Below, in pieces: positions 49,386-58,187 of a stretch of DNA of 64,000 bases (position 1 is the stretch's first letter; the number at the start of each line of letters is the position of its first letter). Both the position numbers and the translations under genes were made by a program. The stretch covers positions 62,001 to 126,000 of the forward strand of contig CAZLJE010000013.1 in assembly GCA_964559835.1 (NCBI GenBank). Reading direction: 5' to 3'. This stretch comes from DAISJI01 sp964559835 (lineage in GTDB: Bacteria > Acidobacteriota > Terriglobia > Terriglobales > Acidobacteriaceae). Under the pieces are notes generated by a model. It searched no databases, was not told where the DNA came from, and saw only the letters and a program-made list of their open reading frames with translations.

Positions 49386-50702
49386 ATGAAAAAGCGCCTT
49401 CGCACTCCATTCATGTCTCTGGTTGTGTTCTTCGCAGTAGCCACAGCCTTCGCACAGCAATCCAATTCCGGCGGTGCCTCTGTCAGCTATGACCAGCAGC
49501 AGCCCGGCCGTACGCACCACATCACGGTGGCCGACCTTCCTGCGCCGTACGCTACGCCTTCCGTCGACAACGGTTCGCGCGTGGTCCCCCGTCCCGCGGA
49601 TGCTTGGCCCAAGGCGCCCGCTGGTTTCAAAGTCCAGCTATACGCGGACGGCTTGGTTAATCCCCGCCTCATTCGCACCGCTCCCAACGGTGACGTCTTT
49701 CTCGCCGAGAGCCGCAGCGGCGAGATCAAGGTGTTCCGCGGCATTACGCCCGACGGCAGGGCCCAGCAAACTTCCGTATTCGCGACCGGACTCGATCAGC
49801 CGTTCGGCATCGCCTTTTATCCGCCCGGCCCGAACCCGCAATGGGTCTACGTCGGAAACACAGGTTCGGTCGTGCGTTTTCCGTACGCGAATGGCGACCT
49901 GAAGGCGCGCGGCGCCGAGCAGCACATTGCCGATCTGCCCGGCGGTGGACGCCTGCGCGGCGGCGGCCATTGGACCCGCGATATCGCATTCTCGCTCGAC
50001 GGCAAGAAGATGTTCGTCTCCGTCGGATCGCATTCCAACGTCGACGATACCGACAATAACCCGTCCGAATTCCACCGCGCCGACGTTCTCGAATTCACGC
50101 CCGACGGAAAGAACGAACGCGTCTACGCCTCCGGCATCCGCAATTGCGTCGGCATTGCCGTACATCCGAAGACGGGCGAAGTGTGGTGCTCGGTCAACGA
50201 GCGCGACGAACTTGGCAACAACCTCGTGCCCGACTACATCACCCATGTCAGCGACGGCGGCTTCTACGGCTGGCCCTGGTACTACATCGGCGGCCACCAG
50301 GACCCGAGGCACAAGGGGAAGCACCCCGAGTTGAAAGACAAGGTCATCGTTCCCGACGTCCTGTTGCAGTCGCATTACGCGTCGTTAGAGATGACCTTTT
50401 ATAACGGCTCGCAGTTCCCGAAGGAGTACTCGGGGAACATCTTCGCCGCCGAGCACGGATCCTGGAACCGCAGCCCCATCACCGGCTACGAGGTCATTCG
50501 CGTCCGGCTCGATGCCGCGGGCCGCGCCAACGGTGAGTACGAGGACTTTCTCACCGGGTTCGTCACCCCGGACGGAAAGGTCTGGGGACGCCCGGTCGGC
50601 GTCACGGTCGCGAAAGACGGCTCGCTGCTCGTCTCCGACGATGGTTCACGATCGATCTGGAGGGTGAGCTACGCGGGAACTCCGGCGCCGGATAAGCGGT
50701 AA
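49386..50702 (+). CDS. Sorbosone/PQQ-dependent sugar dehydrogenase family, exported
   Basis: About 438 residues with signal peptide (MKKRLRTPFMSLVVFFAVAT through AFAQ). The rest is a six-bladed beta-propeller of the soluble glucose/L-sorbosone dehydrogenase type: AGFKVQLYADGLVNPRLIRT, GDVFLAESRSGEIKVFRG, VYVGNTGSVVRFPY, MFVSVGSHSNVDD, VYASGIRNCVGIAVHPKTGE, VSDGGFYGWPWYYIGGH, and NIFAAEHGSWNRSP. It likely oxidises an aldose or related alcohol in the periplasm with PQQ. The ATG at 49386 is preferred because the signal peptide begins there. Confidence 0.9.
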   Translation: MKKRLRTPFMSLVVFFAVATAFAQQSNSGGASVSYDQQQPGRTHHITVADLPAPYATPSVDNGSRVVPRPADAWPKAPAGFKVQLYADGLVNPRLIRTAPNGDVFLAESRSGEIKVFRGITPDGRAQQTSVFATGLDQPFGIAFYPPGPNPQWVYVGNTGSVVRFPYANGDLKARGAEQHIADLPGGGRLRGGGHWTRDIAFSLDGKKMFVSVGSHSNVDDTDNNPSEFHRADVLEFTPDGKNERVYASGIRNCVGIAVHPKTGEVWCSVNERDELGNNLVPDYITHVSDGGFYGWPWYYIGGHQDPRHKGKHPELKDKVIVPDVLLQSHYASLEMTFYNGSQFPKEYSGNIFAAEHGSWNRSPITGYEVIRVRLDAAGRANGEYEDFLTGFVTPDGKVWGRPVGVTVAKDGSLLVSDDGSRSIWRVSYAGTPAPDKR

Positions 50703-50760
50703 GAGCGGGGTCGCTGTTTGCCCCGCCGCCCGCCGCCGGGGCTTATAATGCTCTCCAGCG

Positions 50761-51309
50761 ATGGACCCGCAGCAATACGCTATCGTCGCTTACCTTCGCG
50801 ACCCGGCTGGACAATTTGTCGAGGCCCTGCGCGCCGAGATGCATCCCAAGCATGCGCATCTGCCCGCGCACATCAGCATTCTTCCGCCGCGCCCGTTGCG
50901 CGGAACCGAAGCGGAAGCGCTCGAAGCCCTGGAATACGTCTGCCAAAGCATCGAGCCGTTTGAGATCACGCTCGGCGAAGTAGCCACCTTCCTGCCTACG
51001 ACGCCAACAGTATTCATTCGGGTCGCGCATGCCGCGTACCGGATGCGCGAGCTACACGACCGCTTGAACATCGGCCCGTTGCACGCGGACGAGCCTTGGC
51101 CGTACATGCCTCACCTGACCATCGCCAAGATGGATAGTTCCGAGCAGGCGATGAAAGTGTACGAGGAAGCGCGCCGCCGATGGCAGGACTGCCCGTGCAC
51201 CCGTCGCGTCCTGATCGACCAGCTCACGTTTGTGCGTCAGGCCGGGACCGATCGCTGGGACGACATCGCACCGGTTCCGCTGGGCCGCCGCCTCGCCCCA
51301 ACGCCTTAG
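50761..51309 (+). CDS. 2'-5' RNA ligase family protein (2H phosphoesterase)
   Basis: 182 residues with both motifs of the 2H phosphoesterase superfamily: AHISILPPRP (first H-x-S) and PHLTIAKMD (second H-x-T). Members act on 2',5' phosphodiester or cyclic phosphate bonds in RNA or nucleotides; the true substrate is generally unknown. No signal peptide. It lies 73 bp upstream of tRNA-His on the same strand. Confidence 0.88.
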   Translation: MDPQQYAIVAYLRDPAGQFVEALRAEMHPKHAHLPAHISILPPRPLRGTEAEALEALEYVCQSIEPFEITLGEVATFLPTTPTVFIRVAHAAYRMRELHDRLNIGPLHADEPWPYMPHLTIAKMDSSEQAMKVYEEARRRWQDCPCTRRVLIDQLTFVRQAGTDRWDDIAPVPLGRRLAPTP

Positions 51310-51382
51310 AGCAGCGCTCCTACTGTATAATCGAAGCTTCGGGCCCCGGCCGAACGCCGGTTTTGCGTTCGACTGGGCAGGT

Positions 51383-51458
51383 GGTGCCCGTAGTTCAGCG
51401 GTAGAACCCCGGACTGTGGCTCCGGTTGTCGTGAGTTCGAATCTCACCGGGCACCCCA
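51383..51458 (+). tRNA. tRNA-His (GUG)
   Basis: A full cloverleaf. The acceptor stem GTGCCCG (51384-51390) pairs with CGGGCAC (51448-51454). The His-specific extra G at -1 (51383) faces C73 (51455), and CCA (51456-51458) is encoded. The anticodon stem is CCGGA/TCCGG with loop CTGTGGC, giving anticodon GTG at 51416-51418. T-loop TTCGAAT is present. Confidence 0.97.
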
Positions 51459-51468
51459 AAGCAATCCC

Positions 51469-51496
51469 AGCCTCCCGCGCGGAGGCTTTCGTTTTT
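51469..51496 (+). terminator. Rho-independent terminator of tRNA-His
   Basis: AGCCTCC (51469-51475) and GGAGGCT (51481-51487) form a perfect 7-bp stem with loop CGCGC, followed by TTCGTTTTT. It also borders the convergent BON-domain gene. Confidence 0.9.
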
Positions 51497-51501
51497 GCGC
51501 C

Positions 51502-51882
51502 TCAGTACTTTTCTTTCACACGGACGTTGTCCACGATCTTTCGCGGTCCCGCATACGACTCCGCGATGCGGCGCACTGCCGTGTGTTGCGACTCGTCAGC
51601 CACCGTTCCGGTCAGTACGACCGTCGAATTGGTGACCTTCGCCTTCAGGGCTGCGTCGGCCAGCCCCGGTTCGTTGTCCATCTTGTCCTGGATCTGCTGT
51701 TGGATCTCCGCCGTCGACGGCGCCTTGGCCCGAGTATCGGGCGGCATCGCCCGGCCGACATCCTTATCCGGCTGCGGAAAGGTTGGGGGCGTCGCAGTCG
51801 GCGGCCCCTGCGGCGTGCTCTGTTGCTGGCCGGCCGCGGTCAACGCAAACGCAATCAAAAGTCCTGCCCATAGGAGTTTCAT
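51502..51882 (-). CDS. BON-domain exported protein
   Basis: 126 residues. A signal peptide (MKLLWAGLLIAFALTAAGQ) and a Pro/Thr/Gln-rich spacer lead to one BON domain (about 58-126): IQQQIQDKMDNEPGLADAAL, KAKVTNSTVVLTGTVADESQ, AVRRIAESYAGPRKIVDNVR. BON domains bind phospholipid or peptidoglycan surfaces and occur in envelope-stress proteins such as OsmY. Located in the periplasm. Convergent with tRNA-His. Confidence 0.9.
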   Translation of the reverse strand: MKLLWAGLLIAFALTAAGQQQSTPQGPPTATPPTFPQPDKDVGRAMPPDTRAKAPSTAEIQQQIQDKMDNEPGLADAALKAKVTNSTVVLTGTVADESQHTAVRRIAESYAGPRKIVDNVRVKEKY

Positions 51883-51986
51883 ACCTGTGCCCTCTCCTAT
51901 GTGCGATGCCTCCGTTCGAGAGCTGGGTACCGGATTCCCACCTCAATTCGAGAGTACCTGGCGTGCTGAGTACCGAGTTGTGGGAC

Positions 51987-53000
51987 CTATTGGCCGCTGC
52001 CCATGTACCCTCTGCGCCAGTAGAGTTGAAGGGGCGCCTCTTTGTCGCGGGGCGTAACCTGCACTTTGATCTTCCTCCATCCCGATCCCTGCCCGCTCTC
52101 GGGCGCGTAACCCAATACGTACTGGTTGCGCAGTTCCGTACTGATGGATCCGGCAGCGTTCGGAAGCTCGCGAGGATTGTTGACCGTCACCGTGTGACCG
52201 CCGGTCGCTTCGGTGATCTGCGTCAGCAGGCGTTTCCCCGACCACTCCTCCGGCGAGTGGAAGATCTTGCTGTAAATGCCGATACCATAGATCTGGACGT
52301 CGCTCTCCATCACCATGTGCTTTAATTCGGCGGACGTGAACCGGCTGTGATTGTCGCCGCCGTCCGAGATCACGAGCAAAGCCTTGCGGTGATATCGCGC
52401 CGATCGCAATTTGTGCATTCCCATGTAGATCGCGTCCAACAGCGCCGTGTGGCCGAAGGGTTTGACATCGGCGAGCTTGGCTCGGATGGTGCCCACCGAT
52501 GTAGTCGCGTCCGCCAGGACATCGGGACGGTCCGAGAATGTGATCACGAAATAGTCGTCGGCTGGATTTGCGTTCTCAAAGAATTCCCCAAGCGCGGCGC
52601 GGGCCAGGTCGATCTTGTCCGTCATGCTCCGGCTGACATCGAGCAGCACGCCGATCGACAGCGGCGCGTCTTCCGAGGAGAAATACCGGATGTCGCGCAC
52701 CGAGTCGCCTTCGAGCAGCTTGAAGTCCTCTTTGCCAAGTCCCAGCACCGGGCGGTTCATTGAGTCCGTGACCGTTACCGGCACCAGCACGATGTCCACG
52801 TTCACCCGCAGGGGCGCAACGTGAAGCGAAAGCTGGTCGGGTGCATGTGAATCCGGGCTCCGGGCCGCGCTCGTAGTTTGACGCGGCTCCACGTGAACAT
52901 CCTGGGCAAGCGCCTGGCAGGGACAAAAGGCCAGCACGCCGGCGATCAGAAAGGGAAGCGTGTCCCCGATGTGACGGGGACTGAAAACGGGAGCTGCCAT
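51987..53000 (-). CDS. VWA-domain exported protein (acidobacterial VWFA-related)
   Basis: 337 residues. N-terminal signal segment (PFLIAGVLAFCPCQALAQ), then a beta-rich stretch (VDIVLVPVTVTDSMNRPVLG, LGKEDFKLLEGD) typical of acidobacterial VWFA-related proteins. The VWA domain runs about 110-290: MIDAS motif GVLLDVSRSMTDK (DxSxS), ALLVISDGGDNHSRF. Divalent-metal-dependent protein binding is the usual role; partner unknown. Located outside the cytoplasm. It lies 104 bp upstream of the BON gene on the same strand. Confidence 0.9.
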   Translation of the reverse strand: MAAPVFSPRHIGDTLPFLIAGVLAFCPCQALAQDVHVEPRQTTSAARSPDSHAPDQLSLHVAPLRVNVDIVLVPVTVTDSMNRPVLGLGKEDFKLLEGDSVRDIRYFSSEDAPLSIGVLLDVSRSMTDKIDLARAALGEFFENANPADDYFVITFSDRPDVLADATTSVGTIRAKLADVKPFGHTALLDAIYMGMHKLRSARYHRKALLVISDGGDNHSRFTSAELKHMVMESDVQIYGIGIYSKIFHSPEEWSGKRLLTQITEATGGHTVTVNNPRELPNAAGSISTELRNQYVLGYAPESGQGSGWRKIKVQVTPRDKEAPLQLYWRRGYMGSGQ

Positions 53001-53156
53001 GGATACAGCCGCGGATCAACCGCGTGCGCGGGATGGTATCACAGCCTGCAGCTCCGCATGCGACCTAACGAATTACGAGCGCGCGGCTCGAAAGCGGCTT
53101 GCATCCACCGTTTCGAGCCGGCATGCTCGTCAGTCCTCAGGCCCTAACCCGCACGG

Positions 53157-53786
53157 CTACCAGCGAAACTGCGGGCCGAAGCGGACAGTCAGGTTGTGCT
53201 GCACGCCGCCGCCGAAAGTCGTGCCGGCGTTGTCAGTGAACTTACCCTGCCAGTACATCGTGTCACCGGCCTCGGCGCGGATGCCGAACTTTTTGGCGAA
53301 GAACCATTCGATGCCGCCCGACGGGAACAGCGAGAAGTGTGTATCGCCGCTGGGTACATTCGAGACAGCGTTAGCGAACCCCGTTGCTACACCATTGTTC
53401 GTGAGTCCGAAGTTTTCAAAGCCCGGCTTAATCGCGATAAAGGCCTTGAAGGGGCCGACGCCCGTCTGGAACTTCGGACCGAAGTAGCCGTTCAGAATCC
53501 GGAATTTCGTGTTTTGGAAGCTACCGGTCGTACCCAAGGTGGTGCTCCCGGCGGTCACGAAATTGCGTTCGAAGTTATACGCCATCGTGCCTTCGAGCTG
53601 CACGTGCTTCCCGAGGTTGAAGCCTAATATGGCACCGGCGCCCCAGAAGTTTTGGTTGTTCAGATTGTGGAATCGGGTGTAATCGGCGAAGACGCCGAAC
53701 TCACCATGCTCTTCCTGCGCCATCACGGCTGGTGCTAGCAGCGCCAAGGCCAGTATTGCGATTGCACCTCTCGCGATCCATTTCAT
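53157..53786 (-). CDS. Outer-membrane beta-barrel protein
   Basis: About 209 residues from ATG 53786 with a signal peptide (MKWIARGAIAILALALLAPA through VMAQ). The rest is alternating hydrophobic strands of a small eight-stranded barrel: GVFADYTRFHNLN, WGAGAILGFNLGKHVQLEGT, NGYFGPKFQTGVGPFKAFIA, SLFPSGGIEWFFAKKFGIRA, and C-terminal HNLTVRFGPQFRW ending in an aromatic residue. It resembles OmpA-like/opacity-type barrels without a peptidoglycan domain. Function unknown. Confidence 0.85.
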   Translation of the reverse strand: MKWIARGAIAILALALLAPAVMAQEEHGEFGVFADYTRFHNLNNQNFWGAGAILGFNLGKHVQLEGTMAYNFERNFVTAGSTTLGTTGSFQNTKFRILNGYFGPKFQTGVGPFKAFIAIKPGFENFGLTNNGVATGFANAVSNVPSGDTHFSLFPSGGIEWFFAKKFGIRAEAGDTMYWQGKFTDNAGTTFGGGVQHNLTVRFGPQFRW

Positions 53787-53996
53787 CCTAGTCTCTCCCA
53801 TCGTCTGGTTTTTGCAGTCACGCGGTTAGCGCTCTCGGGCGCTATCGCCTGAGGCCAGCTTGACTGAGGGGAACTGTTGCTAGGTCGGATGCCCGCAGGG
53901 TAGCGCGGGTGCGCTGGAATCGAGAGTTGCTGGCGCGTTGTGCCGCTTCTTCTGTGAGACAACCCTTTAACTCTACGGTTGCGCTACGATAGTGCC

Positions 53997-54746
53997 ATGC
54001 GACGCCTTCTCCTCGTTCCCGCAGTTTTCCTTTTCTTCGCCATCGCCGGTCTAGGTCAGGATAAGACCGACGCATCCCGCCAGTCCTTCCACATCACCCC
54101 GCTCAAACCGGTCGAGGAACTCCGGCGCGAGGCCCTCCAGGCGCAACCTCCCGCCGAACAGGGGAAGAAGAAGTCGGAGCTGGTGGAAGTGACGAAGCTG
54201 GATCCGTCGATCAAGCTCGACATCCGCTATGCGTCCGACAACAATTTCATGGCGACGCCGTTCTATTCGCAGGCGCGCGCCTTCCTGCAACGTCCGGCAG
54301 CGCTGTCTTTGGCCACCGTGGACCGCGAGCTGCACAAGCGCGGCTACGGCATCCTCATCCACGACGCCTACCGCCCGTGGTATGTCACCAAGATGTTCTG
54401 GGACGCCACCCCGGATGATAAGAAGAAGTTCGTCGCCGATCCGTCGAAGGGTTCCATGCATAACCGCGGCTGCGCGGCCGACGTATCGCTCTACGATACG
54501 AAGACGGGTAAGGAACTTCCCATGCCCAGCGGGTACGACGAGATGTCCGACCGCGCTTACCCGAGTTATTCCGGAGGCTCCGCCGACGAGCGCGCCCGGC
54601 GCGACCTGCTACGCGAAATGATGGAGAAGAACAACTTCACCGTTTACGAATTCGAATGGTGGCACTTCGATTACAAGGATTGCACGAGCTGGCCCATCGG
54701 CAACGTGCCCTTCGAGAAGCTGAACACTACTTCCGCCGCACGCTGA
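53997..54746 (+). CDS. D-alanyl-D-alanine dipeptidase (VanX/DdpX, M15)
   Basis: 249 residues with signal peptide (MRRLLLVPAVFLFFAIAGLG). Zinc peptidase family M15D: VEVTKLDPSIKLDIRYASDN, GYGILIHDAYRPWYV, zinc-binding SMHNRGCAADVSLYD (SxHxxGxAxD-like) and EWWHFDYKD (catalytic Glu and zinc His). It cleaves D-Ala-D-Ala, here in the periplasm, and probably serves wall recycling rather than vancomycin resistance since no van genes are nearby. The ATG at 53997 fits the signal peptide. The 3' end overlaps the convergent cyclophilin gene by 20 bp. Confidence 0.93.
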   Translation: MRRLLLVPAVFLFFAIAGLGQDKTDASRQSFHITPLKPVEELRREALQAQPPAEQGKKKSELVEVTKLDPSIKLDIRYASDNNFMATPFYSQARAFLQRPAALSLATVDRELHKRGYGILIHDAYRPWYVTKMFWDATPDDKKKFVADPSKGSMHNRGCAADVSLYDTKTGKELPMPSGYDEMSDRAYPSYSGGSADERARRDLLREMMEKNNFTVYEFEWWHFDYKDCTSWPIGNVPFEKLNTTSAAR

Positions 54747-55311
54747 CGATCGCCACCGGGGGTATCAGTTCCTCGCCTTTTGCAGGTCCCATATGGATCG
54801 CGCGCACTACCTCCATCCCGCGCACGACGCGCCCAAACGCCGCAAACCCTTGCTTGTCGGCATTGCGCGCGCCGCCGTAGTCGAGCTCGGGCTGGTCGCC
54901 GATGCAGACGAAGAAGCTCGATGTCGCGGTATCCGGACCATCCCGCGCCATCGAGATCTCGCCGTCCTTATGCTTAAGTCCGGTCTGGTTCGTCCGCTCC
55001 AGTGGGATGGCGGCGAAGACCTGTCTCTGCTTTTCTTGCGAGCCGTCGCCCTGGATGACTGCGATCGGTACCTTCTTCTCTTTCTGGTTATCCGGCCGGA
55101 CTGTGCGGTAGAACGACCCGCCATCGTAGAACTTCGAGTCCACGTAACGCAGAAAATTCGCTGCCGTCACCGGCGCGTGCTGCGTGTCGACTTCGATCTC
55201 GATCTCGCCCTTGTCAGTCTGAATGACAACATGCGACCTCTTCGCACTCTGACCGCTTGCTATCGCAGCAATCACGAGAATCAGAAACGCCGCGATAATC
55301 TGTTTTCTCAT
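54727..55311 (-). CDS. Cyclophilin-type peptidyl-prolyl isomerase, exported
   Basis: 194 residues. A signal peptide (MRKQIIAAFLILVIAAIASG) precedes a compact bacterial cyclophilin: HVVIQTDKGEIEIEVDTQHA, PVTAANFLRYVDSKFYDGGS, FYRTVRPDNQ, IAVIQGDGSQ, GEISMARDGPDTATSSFFVC, and FAAFGRVVRGMEVVRAIH. Catalyses proline isomerisation in periplasmic folding. The ATG at 55311 is chosen over a TTG nine bases upstream. Single gene, convergent with the dipeptidase. Confidence 0.93.
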   Translation of the reverse strand: MRKQIIAAFLILVIAAIASGQSAKRSHVVIQTDKGEIEIEVDTQHAPVTAANFLRYVDSKFYDGGSFYRTVRPDNQKEKKVPIAVIQGDGSQEKQRQVFAAIPLERTNQTGLKHKDGEISMARDGPDTATSSFFVCIGDQPELDYGGARNADKQGFAAFGRVVRGMEVVRAIHMGPAKGEELIPPVAIVSVRRK

Positions 55312-55447
55312 AAATGGCAAAATCTAGCGCAGTCTCCCCGTCTGCAACGCTGCAGCATGATGGTGCCTTGCAGGCGAAACGCCTGCGTTACATGCATTTG
55401 AATGGTTTTCAACTAGCAACTGACAACTAACAACTTGTAACTGCTTT

Positions 55448-56404
55448 TCACGCGCTTCCAATAAACACGCCTGTCAGGAACACCAGGATTCCTCCCGCCA
55501 TTACCTGCAACGTTGCCGAGATTGGCGGCGTATCCATGTAGCGGTAGCGGATATAGGAGATCAGCGCCAATTCCACGATGACGACTGCTACTGCCACCGC
55601 CATCGCCGTCGCGAACGTCGAGATCAGGAACGGCAGTGTGTGCCCGATCCCTCCCATGGTCGTCATCAATCCGCAGACGATGCCGCGCAACCAGGGGTGA
55701 CCTCGCCCTGTCAGCGATCCATCGTCGGACAACGCCTCGGCGAAGCCCATGCTGATTCCCGCCCCGACCGACGCCGCCAGTCCGACCGCGAACGCATCGT
55801 GCGTTGACTTGGTGGCGTATGCGGCCGCGAACACCGGCGCCAGCGTCGATACGGATCCGTCCATCAATCCGGCCAGTCCCGGTTGGACGATCTGGAGCAC
55901 GAACAGGCGGCGGTTCGCTTCGTCTTCCAGTTGGCGCGCGCCCTTCTCCACCTGCTCGCGCTCGAGTCCCTCGGCGGTTTCGGCGTGTCCGCGCTCTTCG
56001 CCTGCCAGATTGTCGAGAAGCTGCCGGATGCTCGCATCCTGCGTTCGCGCCGCCGCCTTTTCGTAGAAGCGGCGCGTCTCCACTTCCATGCTCTCGGCCT
56101 GCTTGCGTACCGTATCCAGTCCCAACGGGCGCACCAGCCATACCGGTCTTCGCTTTACGAAGCCCTTCACGTCATCGCGACGGATGTGGGGAATGTGCTC
56201 GCCGAACTTTTGCTGGAACAGTTCGATCAGGCGCTGGCGATGCCCGACTTCCTCCTCGCGCACGGCTTCAAACACTGCCGCCGAGGAAGGGAAGGTGTCT
56301 TTCAATCCGTCGACAAAATCCGCGTAGATCTTCTCGTCTTCCTCTTCGAGTGCGATTGCCAGTGCCAGGATCTCGCGTTCACTTAAGCTGTCGAAACTCC
56401 GCAC
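55448..56404 (-). CDS. mbfA: MbfA-like ferritin-VIT iron exporter
   Basis: About 318 residues from GTG 56404 (GGGAGGG upstream). The N-terminal ~150 residues are a ferritin-like (erythrin) di-iron domain with paired E-x-x-H helices: LALAIALEEEDEKIYADFVD, VREEEVGHRQRLIELFQQKF, AESMEVETRRFYEKAAART, and LAGEERGHAETAEGLE. The C-terminal half is a VIT1/CCC1-type membrane domain of about five helices (LDGSVSTLAP-like MDGSVSTLAPVFAAAYATKS; VGLAASVGAGISMGFAEALS). This is the MbfA layout of alphaproteobacteria, an inner-membrane iron exporter protecting against peroxide and iron. Whether an Irr-type regulator controls it here is unknown. Confidence 0.88.
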   Translation of the reverse strand: MRSFDSLSEREILALAIALEEEDEKIYADFVDGLKDTFPSSAAVFEAVREEEVGHRQRLIELFQQKFGEHIPHIRRDDVKGFVKRRPVWLVRPLGLDTVRKQAESMEVETRRFYEKAAARTQDASIRQLLDNLAGEERGHAETAEGLEREQVEKGARQLEDEANRRLFVLQIVQPGLAGLMDGSVSTLAPVFAAAYATKSTHDAFAVGLAASVGAGISMGFAEALSDDGSLTGRGHPWLRGIVCGLMTTMGGIGHTLPFLISTFATAMAVAVAVVIVELALISYIRYRYMDTPPISATLQVMAGGILVFLTGVFIGSA

Positions 56405-56823
56405 AAGCCCTCCCAGGAACAGCCCCAAATCATACGCGACGACGCGTGTACACGAAATAATGCCGCGTGAGTGCAACGCCTTCAGATGGCGTGGCCTCTA
56501 AGCAGCCAGCCCACCTCGTCAATGTCGTAGTGCGTACTTTTGGGGATCGCAAGTGTCCAATAGGAAAGTTCTCAGCGTCATTCCGCACAAGCCCGCGAAC
56601 GTTGTAAAAGTCCCTGGGTTGATCGCCTTCAATGATCTTCTGGAGCGCATCACGGAATCGGGCGTCGAAGTAGATGCCGGCAGCAAACTGACGGCGGTGG
56701 CCTCGGGAGTGATGCCGCTGCTGGCGTGCACGAAGCCCGCGGGAGCTGCCATCGACGGTCCTGGATGCCGCCGGCGAGGCGCACCTCTACCCCCGCATAG
56801 TCACTGATTGGTTTTTCCTGGCG
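56405..56823. other. 419-bp gap with a possible decayed gene
   Basis: No intact gene. On the minus strand different frames give protein-like pieces in turn: DYAGVEVRLAGGIQD (near 56795-56750), then, in another frame, FAAGIYFDARFRDALQKIIE and DQPRDFYNVRGLVRNDAENF (near 56690-56560). This suggests a frameshifted relic rather than random sequence, but the family is not recognised. Confidence 0.35.
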
Positions 56824-57078
56824 TTATGCCACGTTGCCGTCGGCCTTCGCATCAGCCGCGATCTCGGGCAATTCATGCAGGATGATCGTGCGGGTCGGAC
56901 CGGCCTTCCACAGTTCGGCCAGCGCGATCGCCTCGAATTCGACCGAGGATGAGCACTTCTGACAGCGGGGGAACTTGTAGCCTTCGATGAGCGTTACTTC
57001 GTGCGGCAGGCGGTGCGCGTCGTGGTACACGCGATAGATGCCGCTGGCAGGAATGACCGAACCCGTTTTATGACGCAT
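56824..57078 (-). CDS. Small protein with a CxxC motif
   Basis: 84 residues: MRHKTGSVIPASGIYRVYHD, HRLPHEVTLIEGYKFPRCQK (CQKCSS), SVEFEAIALAELWK and a variable tail. The GSVIPASGIYRVYHDAHRLP stretch plus a single CxxC recurs in short acidobacterial proteins and resembles YjzC-like small proteins; metal binding by the Cys pair and His residues is plausible. It lies 20 bp before the end of the hydrolase gene region on the same strand, but upstream spacing suggests separate expression. Function unknown. Confidence 0.65.
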   Translation of the reverse strand: MRHKTGSVIPASGIYRVYHDAHRLPHEVTLIEGYKFPRCQKCSSSVEFEAIALAELWKAGPTRTIILHELPEIAADAKADGNVA

Positions 57079-57097
57079 GTTGGCGCACGCCCAAAAT

Positions 57098-58117
57098 TTA
57101 TGTTTGACGCTGCTCCTCTGGCCCAGGTTGCCTCAGGACCGCAGCAAAGAAGTATTCGATGATTTTTCGTTCCGCCCAACGCCCGTCATAGCCATCGGCA
57201 GCCGCCAGGAACCCGCAATGGCCGCCATGTTTTGTCTCGAGCAGGGTAACGTTCGGGTTCGCCCGCAACGCCTGCACAGTCGACGGCAGTAGCCGGACGA
57301 ATGGGTCGTCACACGAGTGGATCACAAGGGTCGGCACCGCGATGTTTCCCGCGAGTGGTGTGGCGCTGGCCCGCTCGTAGTACTCCGCCGCGTCGCGGAA
57401 ACCGAAATACGGCGCTGTGACCAGGTCGTCGAAGTCGCGGATCGAACGCAGGCATCGCAGTCCCGGTTCTTTGTGCTGCCCGGGATAAAGCTTCGCTTTG
57501 CGCTTCATGCTCTTTCGCAGCGAGACGAGGAAACGCAATTCGTACAGCCGGTTCATGGGAAGGTGGAGTGCGTCCGCCGAAGGCGACAGATCCATCCCCG
57601 GCGACACAGCTGCGGTCGCTTTCACCTGCCGCGGCGCATTTTTGCCCCATTCACCCGCCAGCTTGAGCACCATGTTTCCACCCATCGAAAACCCGGCAAG
57701 CGCGATCCGTGGCAGGGAATCGGAGGTTGTTAATTCGCGCACGACTTCGCCGATGTCTCCGCACAGTCCCGAATGGTAAAGCGACGCCCCCAGCGACTCC
57801 GTCCCGCCGCAGCCCCGCACGTTCATGCGGACGACATTCATGCCGGCTGCCCACGCCTTGTTGGCCGTGCCGACAATGTATTGCGAAGAACTGGAGCCTT
57901 CCAGTCCGTGCACGAGGACCACGGTCATGGCTGCGGTGCGCTCCGGTTGCCAGTGGCAGTCGCACCGGATCTGCACGTTCTCGGCCACGCGAAACAGCCG
58001 CGGTTCTGCGGGCGGGAGTTGCGAATCCCGCGACAGGAAATGGCTGACCAGTGTCTGCATGTGTCCGCTGCGCACGAATCGGCGGGGAACAAAATCCGGC
58101 TGAAAATCGGAAGTCAC
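57098..58117 (-). CDS. Alpha/beta-fold hydrolase, YheT family
   Basis: 339 residues, cytoplasmic. Motifs of the YheT/UPF0017 group: FVPRRFVRSGHMQTLVSHFL at the N-terminus, oxyanion region VVLVHGLEGSSSSQYIVGTA, VRMNVRGCGGTESLGASLYH, nucleophile elbow GFSMGGNMVLKLAGEWG (Ser), acid LVIHSCDDPFV (Asp), and catalytic His in TKHGGHCGFLA. Substrate unknown; homologues include abhydrolase-domain esterases. The start at 58117 gives the full family N-terminus. Confidence 0.92.
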   Translation of the reverse strand: MTSDFQPDFVPRRFVRSGHMQTLVSHFLSRDSQLPPAEPRLFRVAENVQIRCDCHWQPERTAAMTVVLVHGLEGSSSSQYIVGTANKAWAAGMNVVRMNVRGCGGTESLGASLYHSGLCGDIGEVVRELTTSDSLPRIALAGFSMGGNMVLKLAGEWGKNAPRQVKATAAVSPGMDLSPSADALHLPMNRLYELRFLVSLRKSMKRKAKLYPGQHKEPGLRCLRSIRDFDDLVTAPYFGFRDAAEYYERASATPLAGNIAVPTLVIHSCDDPFVRLLPSTVQALRANPNVTLLETKHGGHCGFLAAADGYDGRWAERKIIEYFFAAVLRQPGPEEQRQT

Positions 58118-58187
58118 TTATAATGAACTCTCAGTTGGGCGGACTCGTTTTCGTGCAACTTACAACGTACAACTTACAACCTTTTCT

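Noticed and set aside
53997..54746. A vancomycin-resistance (vanHAX) context for the D-Ala-D-Ala dipeptidase
   Set aside because: No vanH or vanA ligase is nearby and the protein has a signal peptide, fitting wall recycling.
55413..56460. Long frames opposite the MbfA-like gene
   Set aside because: Arg/Pro-rich composition typical of antisense shadows in high-GC DNA; the MbfA frame carries clear domains.
56553..56807. 84-residue plus-strand frame in the gap after mbfA
   Set aside because: No ribosome-binding site or homology; minus-strand pieces in the same place look more protein-like.
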